Shown here one piece after another: positions 50,164-57,991 of a stretch of DNA of 64,000 nucleotides (within the stretch, counting starts at the first letter, position 1; each line of letters opens with the position of its first letter). The notes under the pieces are model-generated. The model was not told the origin of the DNA. It was given only the letters and a program-made list of their open reading frames with translations, and did no database searches. Location of the stretch: NCBI RefSeq assembly GCF_036688685.1, contig NZ_JAQQPS010000009.1, positions 167,587-231,586 on the forward strand, given 5' to 3'. Origin of the DNA: JALYUM01 sp036688685. GTDB taxonomy: Bacteria > Pseudomonadota > Gammaproteobacteria > Burkholderiales > Burkholderiaceae_D. The translations under genes were made by a program, and so were the position numbers.

Positions 50164-50999
50164 ATTTCCAGGTTGTCGATCAGGCGCGTGTTACCCAGTT
50201 TGGCGGCGGCTAGCACCACCAGCGGCGTCCCTTGGGCCAGGTCGCCCGCCGACGGCGGCTGCAGGTCGATGCGCTTGCGCACCGAGATGTAGTCCGGCTT
50301 CCAGCCGCGCGACGTCAATTCAAGCATCGCGCGGCGCTCCAGCTCGAACGTGTCGAGGTGGCCGGCGCGCATTTCGCTGGCGACAAAGTTCAGCGCGCGG
50401 TACAGGGCAGGGGCTTCGGCACGCTCGGCTTCCGACAGATACATATTGCGCGACGACAGCGCCAGGCCATCCTCGGCCCGGAACGTTTCGGCGCCGATGA
50501 TCTCGGTCGGCAAGGCGAACTGGCGCGCCATGTTCCGGATGATCATCAGTTGCTGGTAATCCTTCTTGCCGAACACGGCCACGCGCGGCTGCACGCACGA
50601 AAACAGTTTCAGCACGACGGTCGTCACGCCGGTGAACATGGCCGGACGGAATTCGCCCTCCAGCGTGCCGCCGAGGTCGTCTGGCGGGCGCACGCGGAAT
50701 TCCTGCGGTTCCGGATACAGATCCTTTTCGGTCGGCGCAAACAACACGTACACGCCTTCCTTTTCCAGTTTTTCGACGTCGGCCTGGAAGGTGCGCGGGT
50801 ATTTGTCGAAATCTTCATTCGGACCGAACTGCAGGCGGTTCACAAAAATGGATGCCACCACCGGATCGCCATGCTTGCGCGCCAGGCGCATCAGCGACAG
50901 GTGGCCTTCATGCAGGTTGCCCATGGTCGGTACGAACGCGGTGCGCAACTGGCCGCTGAGCTGGTCGCGCAAGTCTTCAATAGAGGAAACGATTTTCAT
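50160..50999 (-). CDS. panC: Pantothenate synthetase
   Basis: 279 residues. PanC joins pantoate and beta-alanine with ATP to give pantothenate, the coenzyme A precursor. The nucleotidyltransferase motif is FVPTMGNLHEGHLSLM near residue 24, followed by ASIFVNRLQFGPNEDFDKYPRT, TVVLKLFSCVQPRVAVFGKKDYQQL and LALSSRNMYLS with the KMSKS-like Ser-Ser-Arg. All expected residues are present. It lies 36 bases after scpA and overlaps the GNAT gene. panB is not in the window. Confidence 0.97.
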   Translation of the reverse strand: MKIVSSIEDLRDQLSGQLRTAFVPTMGNLHEGHLSLMRLARKHGDPVVASIFVNRLQFGPNEDFDKYPRTFQADVEKLEKEGVYVLFAPTEKDLYPEPQEFRVRPPDDLGGTLEGEFRPAMFTGVTTVVLKLFSCVQPRVAVFGKKDYQQLMIIRNMARQFALPTEIIGAETFRAEDGLALSSRNMYLSEAERAEAPALYRALNFVASEMRAGHLDTFELERRAMLELTSRGWKPDYISVRKRIDLQPPSAGDLAQGTPLVVLAAAKLGNTRLIDNLEI

Positions 51000-51035
51000 A
51001 AGATTTTCAGCAATGCTTAACGGTGCGGGGATAGC

Positions 51036-51872
51036 TTACGCCGGCGAATACGCCAGGCGTACGTAAATGGGCGCGAACGGTTCGGCCTGGGTAATTTCGA
51101 TCAGGGTTTCCTTGGCCAACTCCAGCATGGCGACAAAGTGCACCACCACGATTGGCACGCCGGCCAGGCCATCGAACAGATCGGCAAATTCGACGAATCG
51201 GGTCGATTGCAGTTTGCGCAAAATGGCGGTCATGTGCTCGCGCACCGATAACTCCTGGCGCCCGATCCGATGGTGCTCGGTCAGCCGCGCGCGTTTCAGT
51301 ACATCCATCCAGGCGCGCTGCAAATCACCTGGTTCAACGTCCGGCAGCGGCGGCGCGAGGCCCTGTTCGACAAATAGTTCGGGACGCTGGAAATCACGCT
51401 CGAACTGGGGAATGGCATTCAATTCCCAGGCCGCGACCTTGATCTGTTCATATTCCAGCAAGCGCCGCACCAGTTCCGCGCGCGGGTCGCCGACGTCGTC
51501 GAGCGGGCCATCGTTGCGTTGCGGCAGCAGCATGCGCGATTTGATTTCAATCAGCATCGCTGCCATCAACAGGTATTCGCTGGCCAATTCCAGATTGTGC
51601 AGGCGGATCTGGTCGACATACTTCAGATATTGCAGCGTCAGCTGCGCCATCGGGATATCGAGGATATTGAAGTTTTGCTTGCGGATCAGGTAGAGCAGCA
51701 AGTCGAGCGGACCCTCGAAGGCGTCGAGGAAGATTTCCAGCGCATCCGGCGGGATATACAAGTCGTTCGGCAAGCGCAGCAGCGGCTCGCCATAGAGGCG
51801 AGCAATGCTGACTACATCGATTGCGGGTTCGACACTGGCCGGCACGTCTTGCCCGGCCGCCTCCGGCAACAT
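51036..51872 (-). CDS. scpA: Segregation and condensation protein A
   Basis: 278 residues. ScpA is the kleisin that bridges SMC heads with ScpB in chromosome condensation. The diagnostic N-terminal segment is LEIFLDAFEGPLDLLLYLIRKQNFNILDIPMAQLTLQYLKYVDQ. ELASEYLLMAAMLIEIKSRMLLP follows, and the winged-helix end includes FVEFADLFDGLAGVPIVVVHFVAMLELAKETL. About 45 residues precede the conserved core, longer than in Bacillus. scpB is absent from the window. The gene starts one base after the DUF3460 gene. Confidence 0.93.
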   Translation of the reverse strand: MLPEAAGQDVPASVEPAIDVVSIARLYGEPLLRLPNDLYIPPDALEIFLDAFEGPLDLLLYLIRKQNFNILDIPMAQLTLQYLKYVDQIRLHNLELASEYLLMAAMLIEIKSRMLLPQRNDGPLDDVGDPRAELVRRLLEYEQIKVAAWELNAIPQFERDFQRPELFVEQGLAPPLPDVEPGDLQRAWMDVLKRARLTEHHRIGRQELSVREHMTAILRKLQSTRFVEFADLFDGLAGVPIVVVHFVAMLELAKETLIEITQAEPFAPIYVRLAYSPA

Positions 51873-51873
51873 C

Positions 51874-52083
51874 TTATCCTTTGTTCTGGTAGACGTAGGC
51901 TTGCTGCGCCAGGCGCGATGCCTTCAGGCGGTCCTGCTCGTCGAGCGAGGTCGGCGCCTTGTCCCACAGCAGTGCGCGGCCGGCCACCTGGCCTGCATCA
52001 ATTTGCGGATTTTTGGCTTTCAGGTCGGCGATGAACTTGGTGTGCTCGGACTGGTACAGCGAATGTTGTTTGGAGAATTTCAT
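51874..52083 (-). CDS. DUF3460 family small protein
   Basis: 69 residues: MKFSKQHSLYQSEHTKFIADLK, then NPQIDAGQVAGRALLWDK and LDEQDRLKASRLAQQAYVYQ. This matches the DUF3460 family of short cytosolic proteins found in Burkholderiales next to scpA. Its function is unknown. It is separated from scpA by a single base and is surely co-translated with it. Confidence 0.88.
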   Translation of the reverse strand: MKFSKQHSLYQSEHTKFIADLKAKNPQIDAGQVAGRALLWDKAPTSLDEQDRLKASRLAQQAYVYQNKG

Positions 52084-52169
52084 GGTCTTTTATAGGGCTA
52101 CGTAAAAACGCATCGGCGCAACCAGCCATCTTACATGGGAAGCTGCGCCGTTTTGGCTTATTTGCTCGA

Positions 52170-53486
52170 TCAAGGATGCAGGGTATTCAACTGACGCGCG
52201 ATGATATCGTGATTCAGCCAGAGCACCGGCGCAATCTTTTCGGCCGCGCCGTAAAACATCAAGGGGCCGGCGCCTTCCAGCACCAGGGCGCTGAGGTGGT
52301 CGGTAATCAGCGCCTTTTTATCCTTGTGCTTGCTGGTGATATCTTCCGAGGTGCCGATCATGATGTCGGCCAGGGCCGGCGTGTTATCCATCGGCCAGGC
52401 CGCAAAATTGCGGAACGCGGCGCTGGTGGCGTCGTTGTTGTAAGCCTCGATGGTGTCGACGATCGATTGCAGCGACACGCCGTCGCCCAGCAATTCCTGG
52501 CAAATCGCCCATTGCTGGTCTGCCCATGCGCCGCCGCCTTCTTTTTTCAGGGCGGACAGCAGCGGGAACAGCGACAGTTCGACGCCAACGAAAATATCGG
52601 ACGAATTGGTGCGGATTTCCGGGCAGTTGAAGACGGTCGCCGGAATGCCTTGCGCCCATGCCGCTTCGGTCACCGATTCCAGGCGCATCTTGGCGTAACC
52701 CTGGGTGTAATTGGTGTAAGTCTGCCACTGGTACTGGCCGCCGATCAGGATCTCGGTGCCATGGTAGCCGTACGCCGTATAGCGCACCTGGCCGCCGGTG
52801 CGCTGCACGCGCTCACGAATGGCGGCGCTGGTGGAAATCAGGTGCTGCAGCGTGTTGGCGGTGACTTCGTCGAAGTTCATCAAAATCAACTTGCCCAGGT
52901 CGCTGTCGAGCAGGGCGCGCGAGGACATGAAGCGCTCGCCACGACCTTTATAAATGCGGTTGGCAATGGCCAGGAATGCCTTGATTTTCGGAATGCCGCC
53001 AGCCATGGTGTGCGCGAAAAAAACGTTGGCGCCATCGGGCACCAGCTTGTCGATTTCGGCCATCGTGCGCGTGGCCGATTCGGTGAAGCGGCGCACGCCG
53101 ACAGTGCGGCAAGCCTCGATCTTTGCCCAGTCGAGCTTTTCTTCCTGCCAGCCTTTGAGCGTCACGCCGGACAGCATTTCGGTCGGGTTCTGCTCGCCTT
53201 CCGGGGCATCCAGGTCGAAACCGGCCATCAGCGGAATATTGATGATCTTGCCGCCAAGCTTGGCTTCGGCTTCAGCCAGTTCGGCATCGTCCAGGGGGCG
53301 CAGGGCATTGTTCTCGTCGCGCCGGCCGACCGTGATGCCGACGATCGTCATGCCGGCCTTGCGTGCCTCGTCGATGAGGCCGTTCACATAGCCACGGCCG
53401 AACAGCTCGCCGAACAGGACGAACACATCGCCCTTGCGGAAAAACTTAGCTTGAGGAATGTGGCGCAGGGAAGTCAGGTCGGTCAT
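52170..53486 (-). CDS. Conserved protein of uncertain function, possibly Rossmann-type reductase-like
   Basis: 438 residues, no signal peptide or membrane helix. The N-terminus (GDVFVLFGELFGRGYVNGLIDEARKAGMTIVGITVGRRDEN) looks like a nucleotide-binding beta-alpha-beta unit with a glycine pattern spaced as in short-chain dehydrogenases, followed by DGANVFFAHTMAGGIPKIKAFLA. The rest is conserved-looking but not a family I can name firmly. I recall proteins of this kind being labelled FabMG-type enoyl-ACP reductase-like, but I could not confirm this from motifs. It lies between metG and DUF3460 on the same strand with gaps of about 80 bases on each side. Confidence 0.6.
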   Translation of the reverse strand: MTDLTSLRHIPQAKFFRKGDVFVLFGELFGRGYVNGLIDEARKAGMTIVGITVGRRDENNALRPLDDAELAEAEAKLGGKIINIPLMAGFDLDAPEGEQNPTEMLSGVTLKGWQEEKLDWAKIEACRTVGVRRFTESATRTMAEIDKLVPDGANVFFAHTMAGGIPKIKAFLAIANRIYKGRGERFMSSRALLDSDLGKLILMNFDEVTANTLQHLISTSAAIRERVQRTGGQVRYTAYGYHGTEILIGGQYQWQTYTNYTQGYAKMRLESVTEAAWAQGIPATVFNCPEIRTNSSDIFVGVELSLFPLLSALKKEGGGAWADQQWAICQELLGDGVSLQSIVDTIEAYNNDATSAAFRNFAAWPMDNTPALADIMIGTSEDITSKHKDKKALITDHLSALVLEGAGPLMFYGAAEKIAPVLWLNHDIIARQLNTLHP

Positions 53487-53563
53487 GGATTGTTCACCAA
53501 TATAAAAATGTTTGAAGGAGCGCCCGCGGGCGCCTGGTTCAAATAAAGGACGGCATTATAACG

Positions 53564-55723
53564 TTAGCGTATCCGCATTCCGGGCGTTGCACCGGCCATC
53601 GGATCGAGCAAATACAATCCCGGATTCTTTTTCTCATCGGCTGCCGACGCGCACAGCACCATGCCTTCGGAGACGCCAAACTTCATCTTGCGCGGCGCCA
53701 GGTTGGCGACCATTACCGTCAATTTGCCAATCAACTCTTCCGGCTGGTACGCCGACTTGATGCCCGAGAACACATTGCGCGTCTTGCCTTCGCCGACGTC
53801 GAGCGTCAAACGCAGCAATTTGCTGGAACCTTCGACGTGTTCGCAGTTGACGATTTTCGCCACGCGCAGATCGATTTTGGTGAAATCGTCGATGCCGATT
53901 TCGGGCGCCAGTTCCTCGACGTCACCGGCTTCGATGTCACCGGCGTCGAGCGCTGCCGCAGCAATGGCCGGCGTGGCGACGGCCGCCGTAGCGACGGCCG
54001 CCGTAGCGACGGCCGCCGGCTTGTCAAATAATTCTTCGACCATTTTCGGATCGATTCGTTGCATCAAATGGCTGTACGCACCAATGGTGCGGCCGACCAT
54101 GGTATTGAAGACCGCGTCGCCGCGCGTATCGGCCCACGAGTACGTTGCATCGCCCAAAAATTCCGCCACGCGCGCGGCCACCTGCGGCAGCACCGGCGAG
54201 AGCAGGATCGTCAACTGGCGGAACAGGATCAGTGCGGTGGTGCAAACGTCATGCAGCTCGGCGTTTTTATCGGTATCCTTGGCCAGGATCCACGGTTTGT
54301 TTTCATCGACGAACTGGTTCGTGATGTCGGCAATTTCCATGATTTCACGCAGCGCCTTGCCATATTCACGCGCTTCGAAATTGGCCGCGATGCTGGCCTG
54401 GCGCTCGGCGCCGTTCGACGTCAATGCCTTGAAAATCCATTCCTGCGATTTCAGTGACAATTCGCTGGCCAATTTGCCATCGAATTTCTTGGCAATGAAA
54501 CCGGCGCAGCGGCTGGCGATGTTGACGTATTTGCCGATCAAATCGCTGTTCACGCGCGCGACAAAATCGTCGCCGTTGAAGTCGAGGTCTTCGACTTTCG
54601 CATTCAGTTTGAATGCGATGTAATAGCGCAGCCATTCCGGGTTCATGCCCAGGTTCAGGTAGCGCAGCGGCGAAATGCCGGTGCCGCGCGACTTGGACAT
54701 TTTTTCGTTATTCACAGTCAAGTGGCCGTGTACATTGACTTTCAGCTTGTCGATGACCGGGTGACCGGCAAAGTTCAGCATGGCCGGCCAGAACAGCAGG
54801 TGGAACGAGACGATATCCTTGCCGATGAAGTGGACTTGCTCGGTGGCCGGATCTTTCAGGAAGGCCTCAAAGTCGATGCCATGCTTGTCGCAGTAATTTT
54901 TCAGGCTGGCCAGGTAGCCCACCGGCGCATCCAGCCAGACATAAAAGAATTTGCCCGGTGCGTCCGGAATCGGAATGCCGAAATACGGGGCATCGCGCGA
55001 GATATCCCAGTCGGCCAGTTTTTCGCCGGCCTCGCCCAGCCACTCCGATACTTTATTCACCATTTCCGGCTGCAGGCGGCCCGGCGTATTCAGCCACGCC
55101 TTGAGGAAGGTGTAGCAGCGCGGGTCGGACAGCGCGAAGAAATACTGCTCCGACGGCTTCATGACGGGCGTGGAGCCGGTGAACACGGAAAATGGATTGA
55201 CCAGTTCGGTCGGCTGGTAGGCCGCGCCGCAGACTTCACAGTTGTCGCCATATTGATCCTTGGCGCCGCATTTCGGACACTCGCCCTTGATATTGCGATC
55301 GGCCAGGAACATGCCTTTTACCGGATCGAAGAAGCGGTCGACGGTTTTGGTGACGATCAGGCCGGTGTCACGCAGCTTGCGGTAGATGCCTTGCGACAGC
55401 TCGACGTTTTCCGGCGAATCGGTGGAATACCAATTGTCGAACTGGATGTGGAAACCGTCCAGGTACTGAGCGCGGCCGGCCGCGATTTTTGCCACGAATT
55501 CCTGCGGCGTGATGCCTTCCTTTTCCGCCGCAATCATGATGGGCGTGCCATGGGTATCGTCGGCGCAAACGAAATGCACCTCGCTGCGGTTCCCGCCGGC
55601 ATCCTTTTGCATGCGCTGGAACCGCACCCAGATATCGGCCTGGATGTATTCCATCATGTGGCCGATGTGAAAGGCGGCGTTGGCGTAGGGCAGGGCAGTG
55701 GTGACGAACAGCTTGCGGGTCAT
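53564..55723 (-). CDS. metG: Methionyl-tRNA synthetase
   Basis: 719 residues. The class I catalytic core has the HIGH-type motif YANAAFHIGHM near residue 14 and EKMSKSRGTG as the KMSKS loop. A zinc-binding insert carries four cysteines (CPKCGAKDQYGDNCEVCG). The anticodon-binding helical domain follows, and the C-terminal 120 residues form the dimerising tRNA-binding domain (DDFTKIDLRVAKIVNCEHVEGSSKLLRLTLDVGE region). Between them is a low-complexity linker of AAVAT pentapeptides encoded by a 15-base tandem repeat. The gene is divergent from apbC, sharing a 139-base intergenic region. Confidence 0.97.
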   Translation of the reverse strand: MTRKLFVTTALPYANAAFHIGHMMEYIQADIWVRFQRMQKDAGGNRSEVHFVCADDTHGTPIMIAAEKEGITPQEFVAKIAAGRAQYLDGFHIQFDNWYSTDSPENVELSQGIYRKLRDTGLIVTKTVDRFFDPVKGMFLADRNIKGECPKCGAKDQYGDNCEVCGAAYQPTELVNPFSVFTGSTPVMKPSEQYFFALSDPRCYTFLKAWLNTPGRLQPEMVNKVSEWLGEAGEKLADWDISRDAPYFGIPIPDAPGKFFYVWLDAPVGYLASLKNYCDKHGIDFEAFLKDPATEQVHFIGKDIVSFHLLFWPAMLNFAGHPVIDKLKVNVHGHLTVNNEKMSKSRGTGISPLRYLNLGMNPEWLRYYIAFKLNAKVEDLDFNGDDFVARVNSDLIGKYVNIASRCAGFIAKKFDGKLASELSLKSQEWIFKALTSNGAERQASIAANFEAREYGKALREIMEIADITNQFVDENKPWILAKDTDKNAELHDVCTTALILFRQLTILLSPVLPQVAARVAEFLGDATYSWADTRGDAVFNTMVGRTIGAYSHLMQRIDPKMVEELFDKPAAVATAAVATAAVATPAIAAAALDAGDIEAGDVEELAPEIGIDDFTKIDLRVAKIVNCEHVEGSSKLLRLTLDVGEGKTRNVFSGIKSAYQPEELIGKLTVMVANLAPRKMKFGVSEGMVLCASAADEKKNPGLYLLDPMAGATPGMRIR
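53976..54020 (-). repeat. 15-base tandem repeat in the metG linker
   Basis: Three consecutive units of GCGACGGCCGCCGTA (plus strand; 53976-53990, 53991-54005 and 54006-54020, the last with a final GGC) encode an AAVAT pentapeptide on the minus strand. Copy-number change would keep the frame and alter only linker length. Confidence 0.85.
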
Positions 55724-55862
55724 GGTGTGGCGCTTATCGATATTTGGAAATAAGCATTTTACCAGTCGATGCTGCCAATTGCGCAGCCACAGTTTCCAGA
55801 CCTCGATGGAAGCATCAAGCGGTTTTGCGCTACACTGCGCGCTACCTTACCCGGAGAATTCC

Positions 55863-56963
55863 ATGAGCATCACAGCAGAAGACGTCAAAGCGGCCCTATC
55901 GAAAGTCCTCGACCCGAACACGGGCAAGGATTTCGTGTCGATGAAATCGGTCAAGAACATCCAGGTCGATGGCGCCGCAGGTGCCACGAATATCGCGCTC
56001 GACATCGAATTGGGCTATCCGGCCAAGAGTCAGATCACAGCGATTCGCAACAGCGTGATCACTGCGCTGCAGGCCCTGCCTGGCGCCGGCAACATCAGTG
56101 TCAATGTCACGGTGAAGATCCTGTCGCACACGGTGCAGCGCGGCCTGAAAATCATGCCGAACGTGAAGAACATCATTGCCGTTGCCTCGGGCAAGGGTGG
56201 CGTTGGCAAATCGACCACCGCCGTCAACCTGGCACTGGCGCTCGCATCCGAAGGCGCCAGCGTCGGTATCCTCGATGCCGACATTTATGGCCCGTCGCAG
56301 CCGATGATGCTGGGCGTGTCCGGCCGTCCCGAAAGCCATGACGGCAAAACCATGGAACCGCTGGAAAGCCACGGCCTGCAGGTGTCGTCGATCGGCTTCA
56401 TGATCGACCCGGATGAGCCAATGGTGTGGCGTGGCCCGATGGTCACCCAGGCTTTGCAGCAATTGCTTGACCAGACCAACTGGCGGCAACTCGATTACCT
56501 GATCGTCGACATGCCGCCAGGCACCGGCGACATCCAGTTGACCCTGTCCCAGAAAGTGCCGGTCACGGGCGCCGTGATCGTCACCACGCCGCAGGACATC
56601 GCGCTGCTGGACGCGCGCAAGGGCTTGAAAATGTTCGAGAAAGTCGGCATTCCGATCCTCGGCGTGGTGGAAAACATGAGCACGCACATCTGCACCAACT
56701 GCGGCCACACCGAGGCGATTTTCGGCCATGGCGGCGGCGAGAAGATGTGCAAGGATTTCGGCGTCGATTTCCTCGGCGCGTTGCCGCTGACGATGGCCAT
56801 CCGCGAGCAGACCGATTCGGGCCGCCCGACGGTCATCGCTGACCCAACCGGCCCGGTGGCCGCGATCTACCGCGACATCGCGCGCAAGGTTGCCGTCAAG
56901 ATCGCCGAGAAGGCGAAAGACATGACCAGCAAGTTCCCGACCATCGTCATCAAGAACGATTAA
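55863..56963 (+). CDS. apbC: Iron-sulfur cluster carrier protein ApbC/Mrp
   Basis: 366 residues from ATG 55863 (GGAGAATTCC upstream); the longer frame from 55698 runs into the metG promoter region. An N-terminal MIP18/DUF59 domain (ITAEDVKAALSKVLDPNTGKDFVSM) precedes a P-loop NTPase with the deviant Walker A VASGKGGVGKSTTAVNL, DADIYGPSQPMMLG, DYLIVDMPPGTGDIQLTL, and the cluster-binding CxxC in STHICTNCGHTEAIFG. It binds and delivers 4Fe-4S clusters. The next gene, 18 bases downstream, encodes a 4Fe-4S radical SAM enzyme. Confidence 0.95.
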   Translation: MSITAEDVKAALSKVLDPNTGKDFVSMKSVKNIQVDGAAGATNIALDIELGYPAKSQITAIRNSVITALQALPGAGNISVNVTVKILSHTVQRGLKIMPNVKNIIAVASGKGGVGKSTTAVNLALALASEGASVGILDADIYGPSQPMMLGVSGRPESHDGKTMEPLESHGLQVSSIGFMIDPDEPMVWRGPMVTQALQQLLDQTNWRQLDYLIVDMPPGTGDIQLTLSQKVPVTGAVIVTTPQDIALLDARKGLKMFEKVGIPILGVVENMSTHICTNCGHTEAIFGHGGGEKMCKDFGVDFLGALPLTMAIREQTDSGRPTVIADPTGPVAAIYRDIARKVAVKIAEKAKDMTSKFPTIVIKND

Positions 56964-56980
56964 GACTTGAAGATCGCGCT

Positions 56981-57991
56981 GTGAAAATTGATTCGATCCG
57001 GGCGCGCCTGCGCGCGCTCGGCGCCTTGCCCCTGCACGAGCAGCGCGTGCTGCGCGACTGGGTGCAGGTGGCGCCGCACGAACGCGGCCGGCGTCAGCCG
57101 GTCGACTTCCTGCCGAAAGCGGTGCGCGAAAGCCTGCCGGCGCTGGACGCGGAACTTGCTGGCCTGGTGACACTCGTCAGCGAGCATCCCGGCGAGGACG
57201 GCTCTGCACGCCTGTTGGTGGCCTTGCAGGATGGGCAAAGTCTGGAGACCGTGCTGTTGCCGCGCGATGGCGTATGCGTGTCGAGCCAGGTGGGCTGTGC
57301 AGTTGGTTGCCAGTTTTGCATGACCGGGCGTGACGGCCTGATCCGCCAGGTCAGCAGCGGCGAGATCGTCGCCCAAGTGGTGCTGGCGCGGCGCCGCCGT
57401 CTCGTGAAAAAAGTTGTGTTCATGGGCATGGGCGAACCGGCCCACAATCTGGACAATGTTCTGGAAGCCATTGAGTTGCTTGGCGTGGAAGGCAATATCG
57501 CCCACAAGAACCTGGTTTTCTCGACTGTCGGCGATGCACGCGTGTTCGAGCGCCTGGGCGCCGGCCGCGTCAAGCCGGCGCTGGCCTTGTCGCTACATAC
57601 CACCAAGCCGGCACTGCGCGAACGCCTGCTGCCGCGCGCACCGCGCCTGGCGCCGGCTGAACTGGTGGCGCTGGGCGAGCAATATGCGCGCTTGACCGGC
57701 TATCCTGTGCAATACCAGTGGACCTTGCTGGACGGCGTCAACGACGGTGACGATGAGCTGGACGGCATCGTCGACCTGTTGCGCGGGAAATATGCGGTAC
57801 TGAACATGATTCCCTACAACACCATTCCGGACTTACCGTTCCGCCGTCCCAGTTGGGACAAGGCGCGAGCCATTGCCAGCGCCTTGCATGGGCGCGGCGT
57901 GCTGACCAAACTGCGCGATTCGGCGGGGCAGGATGTCGACGGCGGCTGCGGCCAGTTGCGTGCCCGGGTGATTGCCATCAAGGCAGCCTGA
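56981..57991 (+). CDS. RlmN/Cfr-family radical SAM RNA methyltransferase
   Basis: 336 residues from GTG 56981. The cluster motif CAVGCQFC (CxxxCxxC) lies in CVSSQVGCAVGCQFCMTG, whose first Cys corresponds to the accessory Cys118 of E. coli RlmN. The second catalytic Cys is in DVDGGCGQLRAR near the C-terminus, so the double-methylation chemistry is complete. VVFMGMGEPAHNLDNVLEAI, VFSTVGDARVFERL and LSLHTTKP are the SAM-binding segments. RlmN methylates C2 of adenosine in 23S rRNA and tRNA. E. coli-type RlmN is longer (384 residues) and starts differently, so this may be a paralogue. It overlaps the convergent GGDEF gene by 14 bases. Confidence 0.85.
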   Translation: MKIDSIRARLRALGALPLHEQRVLRDWVQVAPHERGRRQPVDFLPKAVRESLPALDAELAGLVTLVSEHPGEDGSARLLVALQDGQSLETVLLPRDGVCVSSQVGCAVGCQFCMTGRDGLIRQVSSGEIVAQVVLARRRRLVKKVVFMGMGEPAHNLDNVLEAIELLGVEGNIAHKNLVFSTVGDARVFERLGAGRVKPALALSLHTTKPALRERLLPRAPRLAPAELVALGEQYARLTGYPVQYQWTLLDGVNDGDDELDGIVDLLRGKYAVLNMIPYNTIPDLPFRRPSWDKARAIASALHGRGVLTKLRDSAGQDVDGGCGQLRARVIAIKAA

